The notes: generated by a model not told the origin, from the letters alone. 64,000 nt of DNA from an uncultured Methylococcaceae bacterium (GCA_903928685.1 CAIYRS010000043.1:1-64000), one strand, 5' to 3'; positions 28,118 to 37,614 are shown, counted from the stretch's first letter. Program-made: numbers and translations.

Positions 28118-29001
28118 TGGCTGACTTATTGCAGGGCCTCGTCCTTGCCCATTTAGGGCAAGGCATCGCAGTTGAAGCAGAAAACGCCATTGTCTTATGC
28201 CAATCCTTACGGAAACTGGATACCGTCGCCGTTGGTGACCAAGTGCTGTGGCGGCAATCCGCCCCAGACCAAGGCCGCATAGAAGAACTTTTGCCGCGCC
28301 GCTCGGTATTGCTACGACCCGCCAAAAATGGCAAAACCCGGCCCGTCGCCGCCAACTTGGATGCGGTATTCATCGTCTTCGCGGTAGAACCCGCCTGTGA
28401 TTTTTTATTGCTAGACCAATACCTAGCGGTTTGCGAAAACAGCGGCATCGATGTCGGCTTAGTGCTGAACAAAACCGACTTGCCCACCTCCGAAATCATT
28501 GAACAAGAATTGGCTAGCTACCAAGCCCTAGGCTATGCCGTCTATCGGGTCAGTGCCGCCAATGCGACCGGACTGACCGAACTAGCAGCGGCCCTGCAAG
28601 GCCAAGTCACCATCCTGACCGGACAATCCGGTGTCGGCAAATCTTCGCTCACCAACGCCTTAATTCCCGATAAAGAATTAAAAACCAACACCATATCCGC
28701 CACCACCAAACACGGACGGCACACCACCACCGCCGCCACCTTGTACCATCTTAACGGCGGCGGCGATTTAATCGACAGCCCCGGCGTGGCTATATTCGGC
28801 CTAGCGGATTTAAATTTACCTCAACTCGCCCAAGGCTATCGGGAATTCCAACCGTTGTTGCGCGAATGCCAATTCAATGATTGCAGGCATATCACCGACA
28901 AAGGCTGTGCTGTAAGGGCAGCAGCAGAAACCGGGGAAATATCAGCAAACCGCTATCAACGGTTTTTAAAATTGATTGCCAAAATGCCGCAAGGGCATTG
29001 A
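28117..29001 (+). CDS. rsgA: Ribosome small-subunit-dependent GTPase A
   Basis: Circularly permuted GTPase that helps mature the 30S subunit. The 294 residues show an OB-fold first, then G4 (LNKTDLP, about 112-118), G1 (GQSGVGKSSL, about 168-177), G3 (DSPGV) and the C-terminal zinc knuckle C-x4-C-x-H-x5-C (ECQFNDCRHITDKGC). It begins at the stop of the M48 gene, so the two are coupled. A repeat element follows. Confidence 0.95.
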   Translation: MADLLQGLVLAHLGQGIAVEAENAIVLCQSLRKLDTVAVGDQVLWRQSAPDQGRIEELLPRRSVLLRPAKNGKTRPVAANLDAVFIVFAVEPACDFLLLDQYLAVCENSGIDVGLVLNKTDLPTSEIIEQELASYQALGYAVYRVSAANATGLTELAAALQGQVTILTGQSGVGKSSLTNALIPDKELKTNTISATTKHGRHTTTAATLYHLNGGGDLIDSPGVAIFGLADLNLPQLAQGYREFQPLLRECQFNDCRHITDKGCAVRAAAETGEISANRYQRFLKLIAKMPQGH

Positions 29002-29030
29002 GTTTGTGGTGAGCAAAAACCGCGTTTTTA

Positions 29031-29354
29031 TAACTGATGTTACGTGGTGACGCGCTTTCTCCCGTTTGCCGCGTCGAGCACCGGAGTATTTGTCGGGAAT
29101 AGCCCGAAGGGGTGCGGCAGGGAAGCCGCACGGCGGCAGATGGGCAGGAAGCCCATTCTGCCGTCCCCCCGACAAATGCGAGGAGCGCAAGACATGGGCG
29201 GTAATCGGGCCGCCTTTTCTTTGGTTACTTTCTTTTGGCGGCGCAAAAGAAAGTAACTCGCCTTCGGGTGCGAGAACCCGATTTAAATAATATCGCGATA
29301 GCGATTCATTATTATTTTTTCGTCGCACAAAAAGTGAGTGCGTAACATCAGTTA
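29031..29354. repeat. Inverted-repeat-bounded intergenic element
   Basis: A 324-base unit fills most of the 439-base gap between rsgA and minC. Its ends are a perfect 14-bp inverted repeat (29031-29044 with 29341-29354). The interior is G/C-richer than its surroundings and full of nested palindromes: around 29113-29131, 29133-29166 and a 12-bp pair at 29225-29236 with 29249-29260. The short open frames inside it lack coding character. It looks like a small non-autonomous mobile or REP/MITE-like element; similar low-complexity 'proteins' are often miscalled from such repeats. Copy number cannot be judged from one window. Confidence 0.7.
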
Positions 29355-29440
29355 ATAAGCAACAATTAACGGTTGATGTATGATTTTTTTTATCAGCAAT
29401 GTTAGAATCTATTCAACCTCTTGCTAAGCCTATGTGACGG

Positions 29441-30169
29441 ATGTCCAACGACTCAAAAAAAACACCTTATGTCGCCGCAGTACTGGAATTTAAAAGCAGT
29501 ACTTTTTCCGTACCGGTTCTCGTTTTATCCAGCAACGATTTAACCGCCATATCAGACCAGTTAAATAAAAAAATTAAGTTGGCGCCAGAGTTTTTTAAAC
29601 ACTCTCCGGTCGTCTTCGACCTCAATGAAATTAACAAACAAAAATTAACGATTGATGTCGGTGAGCTAATCGCATTAATGCGGAATGCCAAGCTACTACC
29701 CATTGGCATACGTAGCGGCAATAGCGATCAAATTGAAGCGGCGCGTCTTGAAAACGTCCCCGTTTATTCAACCAACAACAACGTTGCCACAGAAACACCA
29801 AAAACCAAAAAAGCCGAACCCGCCCCAGCCCCCATACCAACACCATCGGCGACTTTAATTACCCACCCTATCCGTTCTGGCCAACGGATTTATGCACCCG
29901 GGGATTTAATTGTCACCGCACAAGTAAGTGCTGGCGCAGAAATTATGGCTGAAGGCAATATCCATATTTACAACAGCTTAAGAGGACGGGCTTTAGCGGG
30001 CGTTAAAGGTGATACCAACGCTTGTATTTTTTGCTTCGACTTACAGGCCGAGCTTATCTCGATCGCGGGCAACTACAAAATAAGCGAAGATTTATCGAAA
30101 GAACTCGCTAACAAACCCGTACAAATTTCTTTAAAAGAACACACCTTAATCATCAAAGATCTTATCTAA
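29441..30169 (+). CDS. minC: Septum site-determining protein MinC
   Basis: Inhibitor of FtsZ polymerisation that keeps division away from the poles. The 242 residues split into the N-terminal FtsZ-binding domain (1-110), a proline-rich linker (125-140) and the C-terminal beta-helix that binds MinD, with HPIRSGQRIYAPGDLIV near 144-160 and GNIHIYNSLRGRALAG near 175-190. First gene of minCDE, with minD 22 bases downstream. Confidence 0.96.
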   Translation: MSNDSKKTPYVAAVLEFKSSTFSVPVLVLSSNDLTAISDQLNKKIKLAPEFFKHSPVVFDLNEINKQKLTIDVGELIALMRNAKLLPIGIRSGNSDQIEAARLENVPVYSTNNNVATETPKTKKAEPAPAPIPTPSATLITHPIRSGQRIYAPGDLIVTAQVSAGAEIMAEGNIHIYNSLRGRALAGVKGDTNACIFCFDLQAELISIAGNYKISEDLSKELANKPVQISLKEHTLIIKDLI

Positions 30170-30191
30170 ATTCATCAGTCGAGGAACATTT

Positions 30192-31001
30192 GTGGCAAGA
30201 ATTATCGTAGTAACATCAGGTAAAGGTGGCGTGGGCAAAACCACTACCAGCGCTGCCATTGCAATGGGGCTTGCAAAAAAAGGCCATAAAACAGCGGTTA
30301 TCGATTTTGATGTCGGCCTACGCAACTTGGATTTAATCATGGGTTGTGAGCGGCGCGTTGTTTATGATTTTGTTAATGTTATCAATGGCGAAGCAACCTT
30401 AAACCAAGCATTGATCCGTGACAAACATTGTGACCAACTCTACGTTCTGCCTGCTTCCCAAACTCGCGACAAAGACGCGCTGACCCAAGAAGGCGTCGGC
30501 AAAATCTTGGAAGAATTGTCAAAAGACTTTCAATACATTGTTTGCGACTCCCCCGCTGGCATTGAAAAAGGCGCGCATTTGGCGATGTATTTTGCTGATG
30601 ATGCCTTTGTTGTTACCAATCCCGAAGTTTCATCAGTCAGAGACTCCGACCGTATGCTTGGCATATTGTCCAGCAAATCCCGTCGTGCCGAACAAAGCTT
30701 AGAACCTATCAAAGAATACCTGTTACTGTCGCGCTACTCACCTGAACGCGTAAAGCTGGGTGATATGCTAAGCGTGGATGATGTACAAGACATCCTGTCA
30801 TTACATCTTTTGGGTGTTATTCCTGAATCAAAATCGGTTTTGACCGCTTCAAACTCCGGCGTTCCGGTAATTCTGGATGATAAAAGCGATGCCGGACAAG
30901 CCTACGCGGATATTGTTGCCCGTTATCTTGGTGAAGACAGGCCTCATCGTTTTATTGATGAGAAAAAAGGGCTGTTTGGGAAACTGTTCGGAGGGAAATA
31001 A
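30192..31001 (+). CDS. minD: Septum site-determining ATPase MinD
   Basis: Membrane-associated ATPase that carries MinC and oscillates with MinE. The 269 residues begin at a GTG preceded by GAGGAA and show the deviant Walker A motif SGKGGVGKTT (9-18), DFDVGLRNLDLIMG (39-52) and DSPAGIE. The C-terminal amphipathic membrane-targeting helix reads KKGLFGKLFGG. It overlaps minE by one base. Confidence 0.97.
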   Translation: MARIIVVTSGKGGVGKTTTSAAIAMGLAKKGHKTAVIDFDVGLRNLDLIMGCERRVVYDFVNVINGEATLNQALIRDKHCDQLYVLPASQTRDKDALTQEGVGKILEELSKDFQYIVCDSPAGIEKGAHLAMYFADDAFVVTNPEVSSVRDSDRMLGILSSKSRRAEQSLEPIKEYLLLSRYSPERVKLGDMLSVDDVQDILSLHLLGVIPESKSVLTASNSGVPVILDDKSDAGQAYADIVARYLGEDRPHRFIDEKKGLFGKLFGGK

Positions 31002-31267
31002 TGAGCTTACTGAACTACTTCAAAATCAACAAAACCAGCTCGGCATCGCTTGCGAAGGAACGTTTGCAGATATTAGTGGCGCATGAACGCACATCAAGAA
31101 ACCAGCCATCTTATCTTCCACAACTGCAACAAGAGATACTGGAAGTGATCCGCAAATATGTCAACGTTGGTCAAGATGCCATCACCGTAAATTTTGAACA
31201 AGATGATAACCAAGAAACCTTGGAATTAAATATTGTATTACCTGATTACCACCCTAAATCTTTTTAG
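31001..31267 (+). CDS. minE: Cell division topological specificity factor MinE
   Basis: An 88-residue protein that stimulates MinD ATPase and sets its oscillation. It has the N-terminal amphipathic helix (SLLNYF), the MinD-contact region AKERLQILVAHER near 19-31 and the dimerisation strands after it. Last gene of the min operon, starting on the last base of minD. Confidence 0.96.
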   Translation: MSLLNYFKINKTSSASLAKERLQILVAHERTSRNQPSYLPQLQQEILEVIRKYVNVGQDAITVNFEQDDNQETLELNIVLPDYHPKSF

Positions 31268-31306
31268 AAAACTCTCTCCCTCAACCCTTACACTATAGGT
31301 AATAAA

Positions 31307-31504
31307 ATGCTTGATTTAATTGGCGAAGCGGCTGGCAAAGTCTGGCAATATTTAAACGAAAACGGCCCATCCAGTGTGACCAAAATCACCTCGGAAACGG
31401 GCTTGAACAAAACCGATATCCAACGCGCGATTGGTTGGTTATCAAAAGAAGATAAGTTAGTCATGGAATTAAAAGGCCGTACCGAAACCTTATCATTGAA
31501 ATAA
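31307..31504 (+). CDS. Small winged-helix protein (DUF2582 type)
   Basis: A 65-residue winged helix-turn-helix protein: KVWQYLNENGPSSVTKI (11-27), a recognition helix LNKTDIQRAIGWLSKEDKL and a beta wing ending in TETLSL. Family members of this size (pfam10771-like) are of unknown role. It follows minE by 39 bases, and the operon terminator follows it, so it is probably cotranscribed with minCDE. Confidence 0.85.
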   Translation: MLDLIGEAAGKVWQYLNENGPSSVTKITSETGLNKTDIQRAIGWLSKEDKLVMELKGRTETLSLK

Positions 31505-31520
31505 ATTCTGCACTTACTAT

Positions 31521-31559
31521 AAAGCCCGAAAGCCATCATTGGCTTTCGGGCTTTTTTTT
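31521..31559 (+). terminator. Rho-independent terminator of the minCDE transcript
   Basis: A 14-bp perfect stem (31521-31534 with 31541-31554) with a 6-base loop runs into eight T. It lies 16 bases after the winged-helix gene and ends the min operon just before the convergent rapZ. Confidence 0.93.
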
Positions 31560-31577
31560 GGGAAAAATAAGCGTCGG

Positions 31578-32441
31578 CTAGTTGAGTTCGCGGTGACGGA
31601 CAATGACATTCTGATAATAGCTTCTAAAATGCTTAACCAACCTATCTGCCAAATACACGGAACGGTGCTGCCCACCGGTACAGCCGATAGCGACGGTCAG
31701 ATAGCTTCGGCCTTCACGTTCAAATTGCGGAATCCAGCGCGACATAAAGGCAATAATATCGGTAGCCAATTCTGCCGCCATTGGCTGGGCTAACAAATAA
31801 TCGATAACTTGCTGATCTTTGCCAGTATAGGGGCGTAATTCAGGTATCCAATAGGGATTGGGTAAACTGCGGGCATCAAAAACAAAATCCGCATCTAAAG
31901 GGACGCCATTTTTATAGCCAAATGATTGCACTTGCAAAGAGATATGTTTGAAATCGCGCTCGCCCACTTGCTCTTTGATAAGCTCACGCAATTGATGGTA
32001 GTGTGTTCGGCTAGTGTCTAAAACAACACTGGCTGATTGGGCGATGGGCGCCAGCATTTCCCTCTCCATCAGCAACGCCTCCCTTAACGGGACATTGAAA
32101 TCAGTCAACGGATGGCGGCGGCGGGTTTCGCTATAACGTTTCAGCAGTGCCGCCTCTTCTGCCTGCATGAAAATAATATCGCACTCAATACCTTTGCTTC
32201 GGATTAAGCTGATATTTTGAGTGAATGCCGATAAGCTTTCGCTTTGATTTCGGGCATCTATACCGATGGCGGTTTTTGCGTAAGTGACGCTATCAGCCAA
32301 CATGACATGGCTAATAAAATCCGCCAATAAGGTAATTGGCAAATTATCGATGCAGTAATAACCGCAATCTTCCAGGGTTTGCAGGGCGATGCTTTTGCCT
32401 GAACCCGACAGGCCACTAACGATGATTAATTTCATGGGCAA
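31578..32441 (-). CDS. rapZ: RNase adapter protein RapZ
   Basis: Nucleotide-binding adapter that in enterobacteria presents small RNAs to RNase E to control glucosamine-6-phosphate synthesis. The 287 residues have Walker A GLSGSGKS (9-16), DNLP, the RRRHPL segment near 105-110 and the C-terminal IGCTGGQHRSVYLA metabolite-binding region. It is the last gene of the kdsD-rpoN locus. The usual ptsN between hpf and rapZ is absent here. Confidence 0.95.
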   Translation of the reverse strand: MPMKLIIVSGLSGSGKSIALQTLEDCGYYCIDNLPITLLADFISHVMLADSVTYAKTAIGIDARNQSESLSAFTQNISLIRSKGIECDIIFMQAEEAALLKRYSETRRRHPLTDFNVPLREALLMEREMLAPIAQSASVVLDTSRTHYHQLRELIKEQVGERDFKHISLQVQSFGYKNGVPLDADFVFDARSLPNPYWIPELRPYTGKDQQVIDYLLAQPMAAELATDIIAFMSRWIPQFEREGRSYLTVAIGCTGGQHRSVYLADRLVKHFRSYYQNVIVRHRELN

Positions 32442-32500
32442 AGTTCAAGGTAACCGTTTGAATCCTAGCTTCTTACTGGGTTACCTTGAACCCGAAAAAG

Positions 32501-32791
32501 CTACCGATGGCTGGTGGTTTTTTCTTTGTGCTTGGTAATTTGGCGATCCAGTTTATCGACCATATTATCAATAGCCACGTACATATCTTCCTGATGGTCT
32601 TCCGCAAATAATTTAGCGCCACTCAACTGCAAAGTCGCTTCAGCTTTTTGCACTAATTTTTCTACGGTCAATATAACGTGCACATCAGTAACATTGTCAA
32701 AATGCCGGGCCAATTTGGCAAATTTGGCATCAACATGTGCCTTTAATGACTCGGTTACTTCAAGATGATGACCTGTAATGATGACTTGCAT
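32501..32791 (-). CDS. hpf: Ribosome hibernation promoting factor
   Basis: A 96-residue S30AE-domain protein (short type) that binds the decoding centre and helps 70S ribosomes pair into inactive 100S dimers in starvation. The family start MQVIITGHHLEVTESLKAHV, the central FDNVTDVHVIL and EDMYVAIDNMVDKLDRQI are all present. It follows rpoN by 45 bases, the conserved gene order in Gammaproteobacteria. Confidence 0.95.
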   Translation of the reverse strand: MQVIITGHHLEVTESLKAHVDAKFAKLARHFDNVTDVHVILTVEKLVQKAEATLQLSGAKLFAEDHQEDMYVAIDNMVDKLDRQITKHKEKTTSHR

Positions 32792-32836
32792 GATAAAACT
32801 CCTTTGGTTACTGATGGGTAATAGATTGTAAACGCG

Positions 32837-34279
32837 CTATAGAATGCGTTTTCTTTGGCTGGATGGGGCAATTAACATCGCTTCACGGTATTTGGCGATA
32901 GTCCTTCTCGCAACATGGATGCCTTTTTCTTTTAAAAAGTCCGCTATTTTGCTGTCGCTCAGCGGCTTGGTAATATCTTCGTTACTAATAAGCTCTTTAA
33001 TAATTGCCCTAATGGCTGTTGACGAACACTCCCCGCCTCCTTCGGTGCCAACGTGGCTGGAAAAAAAATATTTGAATTCAATTATGCCGTTGGGGGTGTG
33101 CATATATTTTTGCGTAGTCACCCTAGAAATGGTCGACTCGTGCAATTCCAATTCTTCCGCAATATCACGCAACACCATGGGCTTCATGGCAATAGAACCA
33201 TGCTCAAGAAAACCGATTTGTTTTTCTACGATGGATTTGGCAACGCGCAACAAGGTGTCGTTACGGCTATGTAAACTTTTGATAAACCACCTGGCTTCTT
33301 GGAGATGGTCTTTCATGCAGGTATTGTCTTTGCTGTTATCAGCCCGTTTAATCATCGCCGAATAAAACGGATTAATGCGTAATTTAGGGGCAATTTCAGG
33401 ATTAAGGTTTACCTGCCAAATACCATGATGCTTAACTACATAAACGTCTGGGATAACGTATTCAGAATCTGGCTGTTGGATTTTAGAACCAGGCTTGGGC
33501 TCTAAGGTGCGGATCAAGGCAACCACGGAATTTAACTGGCGCTCAGTAAAATTAAGCAATTTCATTAACTTGGATTGCTCTTGGGTTGCCAATAAATCCA
33601 AGTATTTGGTGACCACTAACAACGCTTCCGCTTTATAAGGCGTGGATTCTGGTAATTGCTGTAATTGCAGGCGCAAGCAATCACCTAAGTCGAGAGCGGC
33701 GATACCAGCGGGATCAAAATGTTGCAACCGATGCAAAACCGCATTCACCTCATCAAGATACAAGTCATCTATCTGGGTTTGCAGGGATTGAAAAATATCT
33801 TCAGGATTGGTTATCAGATAACCATCTTCATTGATGGAATCGATAATGGTGATGGCGATGGCATGGTCGCGCTCAGAAAAAGGGGTGAGCTCCAATTGCC
33901 ACAACAGATGCTCAAGCAGCGTGATGCCAGCGCTGCGCTGGGTTTCAAATTCTACCGATTCGCTGGAGTTATTGCCGGACTCCATCACCGCTTCGTAAAT
34001 ATCATCCCAAGAGGAATCAACGGGCAATTCATCAGGGATTTCTGTTTGGGAACCTTCGCTGGTGGTTAACTCAACCCCTTCGTTTTTCTTTTCCGGGGTG
34101 GCTTCCATAAACGGCACATTGTCATCCTCAAGCTGCTCAAGCATCATATTTGATTCAAGCGCTTGCTGGATTTCTTGTTGCAAATCCAAGGTAGACATCT
34201 GCAACAGCTTGATTGCCTGTTGCAATTGTGGCGTCATGGACAGCTGCAAACCCTGCCGGAGATGTAAGGATTGTTTCAT
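32837..34279 (-). CDS. rpoN: RNA polymerase sigma-54 factor
   Basis: Alternative sigma factor for nitrogen and other enhancer-dependent genes. The 480 residues include the Gln/Leu-rich region I (LRQGLQLSMTPQLQQAIKLLQMS, about 7-29), acidic region II, the core-binding region and the C-terminal RpoN box ARRTIAKYRE (457-466) that reads the -24 element. The helix-turn-helix (ELELHESTISRV) precedes the box. It sits between lptB and hpf as in other Gammaproteobacteria. Confidence 0.97.
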   Translation of the reverse strand: MKQSLHLRQGLQLSMTPQLQQAIKLLQMSTLDLQQEIQQALESNMMLEQLEDDNVPFMEATPEKKNEGVELTTSEGSQTEIPDELPVDSSWDDIYEAVMESGNNSSESVEFETQRSAGITLLEHLLWQLELTPFSERDHAIAITIIDSINEDGYLITNPEDIFQSLQTQIDDLYLDEVNAVLHRLQHFDPAGIAALDLGDCLRLQLQQLPESTPYKAEALLVVTKYLDLLATQEQSKLMKLLNFTERQLNSVVALIRTLEPKPGSKIQQPDSEYVIPDVYVVKHHGIWQVNLNPEIAPKLRINPFYSAMIKRADNSKDNTCMKDHLQEARWFIKSLHSRNDTLLRVAKSIVEKQIGFLEHGSIAMKPMVLRDIAEELELHESTISRVTTQKYMHTPNGIIEFKYFFSSHVGTEGGGECSSTAIRAIIKELISNEDITKPLSDSKIADFLKEKGIHVARRTIAKYREAMLIAPSSQRKRIL

Positions 34280-34308
34280 GACCTAATTTTTCTCAGTTAT
34301 CCCGAATG

Positions 34309-35034
34309 TTATAGACTAAAACTTTTGCCTAAATAAACGTTTCGTACTTCTTCATTGGCGACAATCGCAGCTGCATTGCCTTCGGCAATCACCTTACCGT
34401 CGTTAAGTATATACGCACGGTCACAAATCCCTAAAGTTTCTCTGACATTATGCTCGGTAATCAAAACACCGATGCCTCTTGCTTTTAGGTGGGTGATAAT
34501 TTTTTTTATATCTTCTACAGAGATAGGATCAACGCCTGCAAAAGGCTCATCCAATAAAATAAATTTAGGGTTGGTCGCTAATGCCCTAGCGATTTCCAAT
34601 CGGCGACGCTCACCACCGGACAAACTTAACGCTTGCTGATTACGCAAGTGGTCGATATTGAATTCTTCCAAGAGTTCGTCAATCACCTGGTTCATTTGTG
34701 GGGTTGATAAATCCGTACCCACCTGCAACACCGCCCGCAGATTATCGGCAACAGTTAAGCGACGGAATACCGAAGCTTCTTGCGGCAAATAGCCTATGCC
34801 TTTTTGCGCCCGCAAGTGCATGGGATGATGGGTTAACACTTCAGAATCCAGACGGATCTCGCCAGCATCCACCTTAATAAGCCCCACCAGCATATAGAAA
34901 CTGGTGGTTTTACCTGCCCCATTAGGGCCTAGCAAACCGACAATTTCACCCGTGCTAACATGCAAGGAAACGCCATTGACGACATTGCGTTTGTTATAGC
35001 CCTTAATCAGTTCGGTTGCCGACAGTGTTGCCAT
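34309..35034 (-). CDS. lptB: LPS export ABC ATPase LptB
   Basis: Cytoplasmic ATPase powering lipopolysaccharide extraction from the inner membrane by LptFG. The 241 residues show Walker [10 protein letters not shown] (38-46), the LSGGERRR signature (138-145), Walker B FILLDEPF and the H-loop in [18 protein letters not shown] is the LptB Q-loop. It starts one base after the lptA stop. Confidence 0.96.
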   Translation of the reverse strand: MATLSATELIKGYNKRNVVNGVSLHVSTGEIVGLLGPNGAGKTTSFYMLVGLIKVDAGEIRLDSEVLTHHPMHLRAQKGIGYLPQEASVFRRLTVADNLRAVLQVGTDLSTPQMNQVIDELLEEFNIDHLRNQQALSLSGGERRRLEIARALATNPKFILLDEPFAGVDPISVEDIKKIITHLKARGIGVLITEHNVRETLGICDRAYILNDGKVIAEGNAAAIVANEEVRNVYLGKSFSL

Positions 35035-35035
35035 A

Positions 35036-35548
35036 TTATTTGGCTTTCGGTTTTAAAATGACATGCACGCGCTTGGCATCGGATGATTTCTCACCCGCCT
35101 TCACTAACGAGCTTTTAATGTCATATTCAATATATTTACTGGAATACACGGCGTTACCTTGTTTGACGATGGCATTGTCGATCAGCACCAGCAAATTTTC
35201 CTTAGGAAAATATTCACCCGTTAAAGCTTCGCCATTAATATCTTCAGCACCTGCACTTGGGGTTTGCTTAAAATGTGCGGGCTTGCCGGTAAACACCAGC
35301 TTATCGGCCTCGCCATCTTTTAAGTAAACCACCAATTTGTCTGAATTGACGCGGATACTGCCTTGCAAGGAAATGACATTGCCAATATAGGTGCTGGTTG
35401 CTGACGCATCGTCATAAGTTGCGGTATTAGAATCGATGGTAATCGGTTGTTCTGCGTCACTTTCCAAGGCGTAAGCGGGGACTGCCCCAAACAACGCCAA
35501 CAGCCATACGCAGTAGCAAAAACTTGCCTGCTTACTATTTTTTTTCAT
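35036..35548 (-). CDS. lptA: LPS transport periplasmic protein LptA
   Basis: Periplasmic bridge protein of the LPS transport chain. From the ATG at 35548 it is 170 residues: a signal peptide to about residue 28 (PAYA), then the beta-jellyroll OstA domain with [13 protein letters not shown] and [13 protein letters not shown]. The frame is open to 35596, but AAGGGA stands directly before 35548, and this start gives a proper signal peptide. It overlaps the end of lptC by 14 bases. Confidence 0.93.
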   Translation of the reverse strand: MKKNSKQASFCYCVWLLALFGAVPAYALESDAEQPITIDSNTATYDDASATSTYIGNVISLQGSIRVNSDKLVVYLKDGEADKLVFTGKPAHFKQTPSAGAEDINGEALTGEYFPKENLLVLIDNAIVKQGNAVYSSKYIEYDIKSSLVKAGEKSSDAKRVHVILKPKAK

Positions 35549-36098
35549 ATTTCCCTTGGACATTAGCAAGCAATTCAAGCCGAATTGGTTGCTCAAAAAC
35601 CAGTTTCATGCCTTTTCCTACAGTTATATTCGGTGGACTTAGCAATTCCGCCCGCTGAGTAGTTTCGGCAAAATTAATGTCTGGTTTCACATTTAAATTG
35701 GTTGTTATTATTTTTAAAGCTTTAGAATTTTGGCTTTTGGCACGTTCAATAAACACCTGCCCTTCCAAATACAAATCCTTGCCATCTGCACTCAAAACAC
35801 CCTTTTCAGCGCTAATCAACCAAGGCGGCGTAGTTGTATTGGTGAAGCTAAGCCGAGGTTGTTGCAATTCGGTAACGCCATTATCTTTATAGTGCTGCAT
35901 TTTATCAGCAACTAGCTGGCTTTTGGGCGTCCCAGCGGCATTCATTTCCAACTTAACATAATGGGTGCTAAATACATCGGTGCTGTGCACAGGCACTGGC
36001 TGGCGATTTTCATCGACGCCAGTCAAGGTCAGCAACCACCAACTGGCGATAGCCAATCCTATTAATAAGGCATAGGTGTATTTGCTGATGCGATCCAT
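35535..36098 (-). CDS. lptC: LPS export protein LptC
   Basis: Bitopic inner-membrane protein handing LPS from LptFG to LptA. The 187 residues have one N-terminal helix (about 8-25) and an LptC beta-jellyroll domain with a typical EKGVLSADGKDLYLEGQV segment near 97-114. It overlaps kdsC by one base and lptA by 14 bases in the conserved kdsC-lptC-lptA-lptB order. Confidence 0.93.
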   Translation of the reverse strand: MDRISKYTYALLIGLAIASWWLLTLTGVDENRQPVPVHSTDVFSTHYVKLEMNAAGTPKSQLVADKMQHYKDNGVTELQQPRLSFTNTTTPPWLISAEKGVLSADGKDLYLEGQVFIERAKSQNSKALKIITTNLNVKPDINFAETTQRAELLSPPNITVGKGMKLVFEQPIRLELLANVQGKYEKK

Positions 36099-36637
36099 TA
36101 TTGTAAGTAAGCGTTTAAAACTGCGTCAAAGTGGCCTTGTGCTTGCATTATCAGATCACAGACTTCACGCACCGCGCCTTGACCGCCACAACGGCTAGTC
36201 GTCCAATGCGCGTACTGTTTTACCGACGGATTGGCATCGTTAACGGCAACCGCCAAACCAACCCGTACCATAATCGGCAAATCGAGCAAATCGTCACCGA
36301 CATGCGCCGCCTGCTCAGCTGTGATAGCCAATTTTACTAATAATTCCGCGAAGGCTTCACGCTTATCTTCAAAACCTTGATAAACATGGCTTATGCCCAA
36401 GTTTTGCATCCGTAACGCCACCGAAGCAGATTTGCGCCCGGAAATCACCGCAACCTCAACGCCGCTTTGCCGCAACAGCTTTATGCCATGACCATCTTGG
36501 GCATTGAAGCTTTTATATTCGTTACCCTGTTGATCGAAAAATAACCGACCATCGGTTAACACGCCATCAACATCCAAAATCAATAATTTCAGATTTTTGG
36601 CTTTTTCGACAATCTCGGTCATGGCAATATCGGACAT
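36098..36637 (-). CDS. kdsC: KDO-8-phosphate phosphatase
   Basis: HAD-family phosphatase that yields free KDO for LPS core synthesis. The 179 residues begin at the ATG at 36637, overlapping the kdsD stop by one base; the frame runs further back but then lies inside kdsD. Motif I is LILDVDGVLTDG with the two catalytic Asp, motif II is VISGRKS, and motif III is VGDDLLDLPIM. It is the usual small, capless type that works as a tetramer. Confidence 0.95.
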   Translation of the reverse strand: MSDIAMTEIVEKAKNLKLLILDVDGVLTDGRLFFDQQGNEYKSFNAQDGHGIKLLRQSGVEVAVISGRKSASVALRMQNLGISHVYQGFEDKREAFAELLVKLAITAEQAAHVGDDLLDLPIMVRVGLAVAVNDANPSVKQYAHWTTSRCGGQGAVREVCDLIMQAQGHFDAVLNAYLQ

Positions 36638-37614
36638 CAAACAATCCCCGCCTGAATCAAATCGTGCATATTCAACGCGCCGATGGCACATTGCTGGTCA
36701 TCAACGACAATCAAGGCGTTAATTTTTTTCTGCTCCATAATCTGCATGGCTTCTGCCGCCAGAATATCAGCGGTTATCACCGTACAATGCGGCGTCATCA
36801 CTTCAGTAATGGAGGTGTTGCGGATGTCTAAGTTTTTGCTCAACATGCGCCGCAAATCACCGTCGGTAAAAATGCCAATCACCTTATTGTTGGCTTCCAC
36901 AATCGCCGTCATCCCCAATTGCTTCTCAGTCATTTCCAAGAGCGCATGACTAATAACCGCCGATTCCGGCACGGAAGGCATCGCCGTACCAACGTGCATA
37001 ATATCGCTGACCCGCAGCAACAGCCGCTTACCCAAACTACCACCGGGATGCGACAGGGCAAAATCGTCACGGGTAAAGCCTCGGACTTCAAGCAAGGAAA
37101 TCGCTAAGGCATCGCCCATCACCAACGCTGCTGTTGTGCTTGAAGTTGGCGCTAAACCTAGCGGACAAGCTTCTTGCTGAACGGTGCACAATAAAGACAC
37201 AGTGGCAAATTTTGCCAAGGTTGAACTGGCATTGCCAGTAATGGCGATTAATGGCACACCCAAGCGCTTGATGATTGGCAAAATGGTTAACACCTCATTG
37301 GTCTCGCCAGAATTTGACAAGGCAATCACCACATCTTGCTTGGTAATCATCCCCAAATCACCGTGGCTAGCTTCACCTGGGTGGACAAAAAATGCCGGAG
37401 TTCCCGTACTTGCCAAGGTGGAGGCGATTTTTCCGCCGATATGCCCAGATTTACCCATGCCAATAACAACAACGCGCCCGCTGCAATTGAATAACAGCTT
37501 ACAGGCGCTGACAAAATTATGATCGATATGTTGCGCCAAACTGGCAATCGCTTCCGCTTCTGCCTGAATAACCGCCAACCCTAACTCACAAAGCTTCCCA
37601 TCATTTAGTTTCAT
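36637..37614 (-). CDS. kdsD: Arabinose-5-phosphate isomerase
   Basis: Converts ribulose-5-phosphate to arabinose-5-phosphate, the first KDO step. The 325 residues have an N-terminal SIS sugar-isomerase domain with VVVIGMGKSGHIGGKIASTL near 48-67 and HPGEASHGDLGM near 97-108, and a C-terminal pair of CBS domains (about 200-325). It is the first gene of the minus-strand locus kdsD-kdsC-lptCAB-rpoN-hpf-rapZ, divergent from mlaF. Confidence 0.95.
   Translation of the reverse strand: MKLNDGKLCELGLAVIQAEAEAIASLAQHIDHNFVSACKLLFNCSGRVVVIGMGKSGHIGGKIASTLASTGTPAFFVHPGEASHGDLGMITKQDVVIALSNSGETNEVLTILPIIKRLGVPLIAITGNASSTLAKFATVSLLCTVQQEACPLGLAPTSSTTAALVMGDALAISLLEVRGFTRDDFALSHPGGSLGKRLLLRVSDIMHVGTAMPSVPESAVISHALLEMTEKQLGMTAIVEANNKVIGIFTDGDLRRMLSKNLDIRNTSITEVMTPHCTVITADILAAEAMQIMEQKKINALIVVDDQQCAIGALNMHDLIQAGIV

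Noticed and set aside
29040-29330. Several overlapping 60-120 residue frames on both strands between rsgA and minC
   Set aside because: All lie in the palindrome-rich repeat element; mirror-image frames on both strands with Arg/Gly/Pro-rich text are typical of repeats, not genes.
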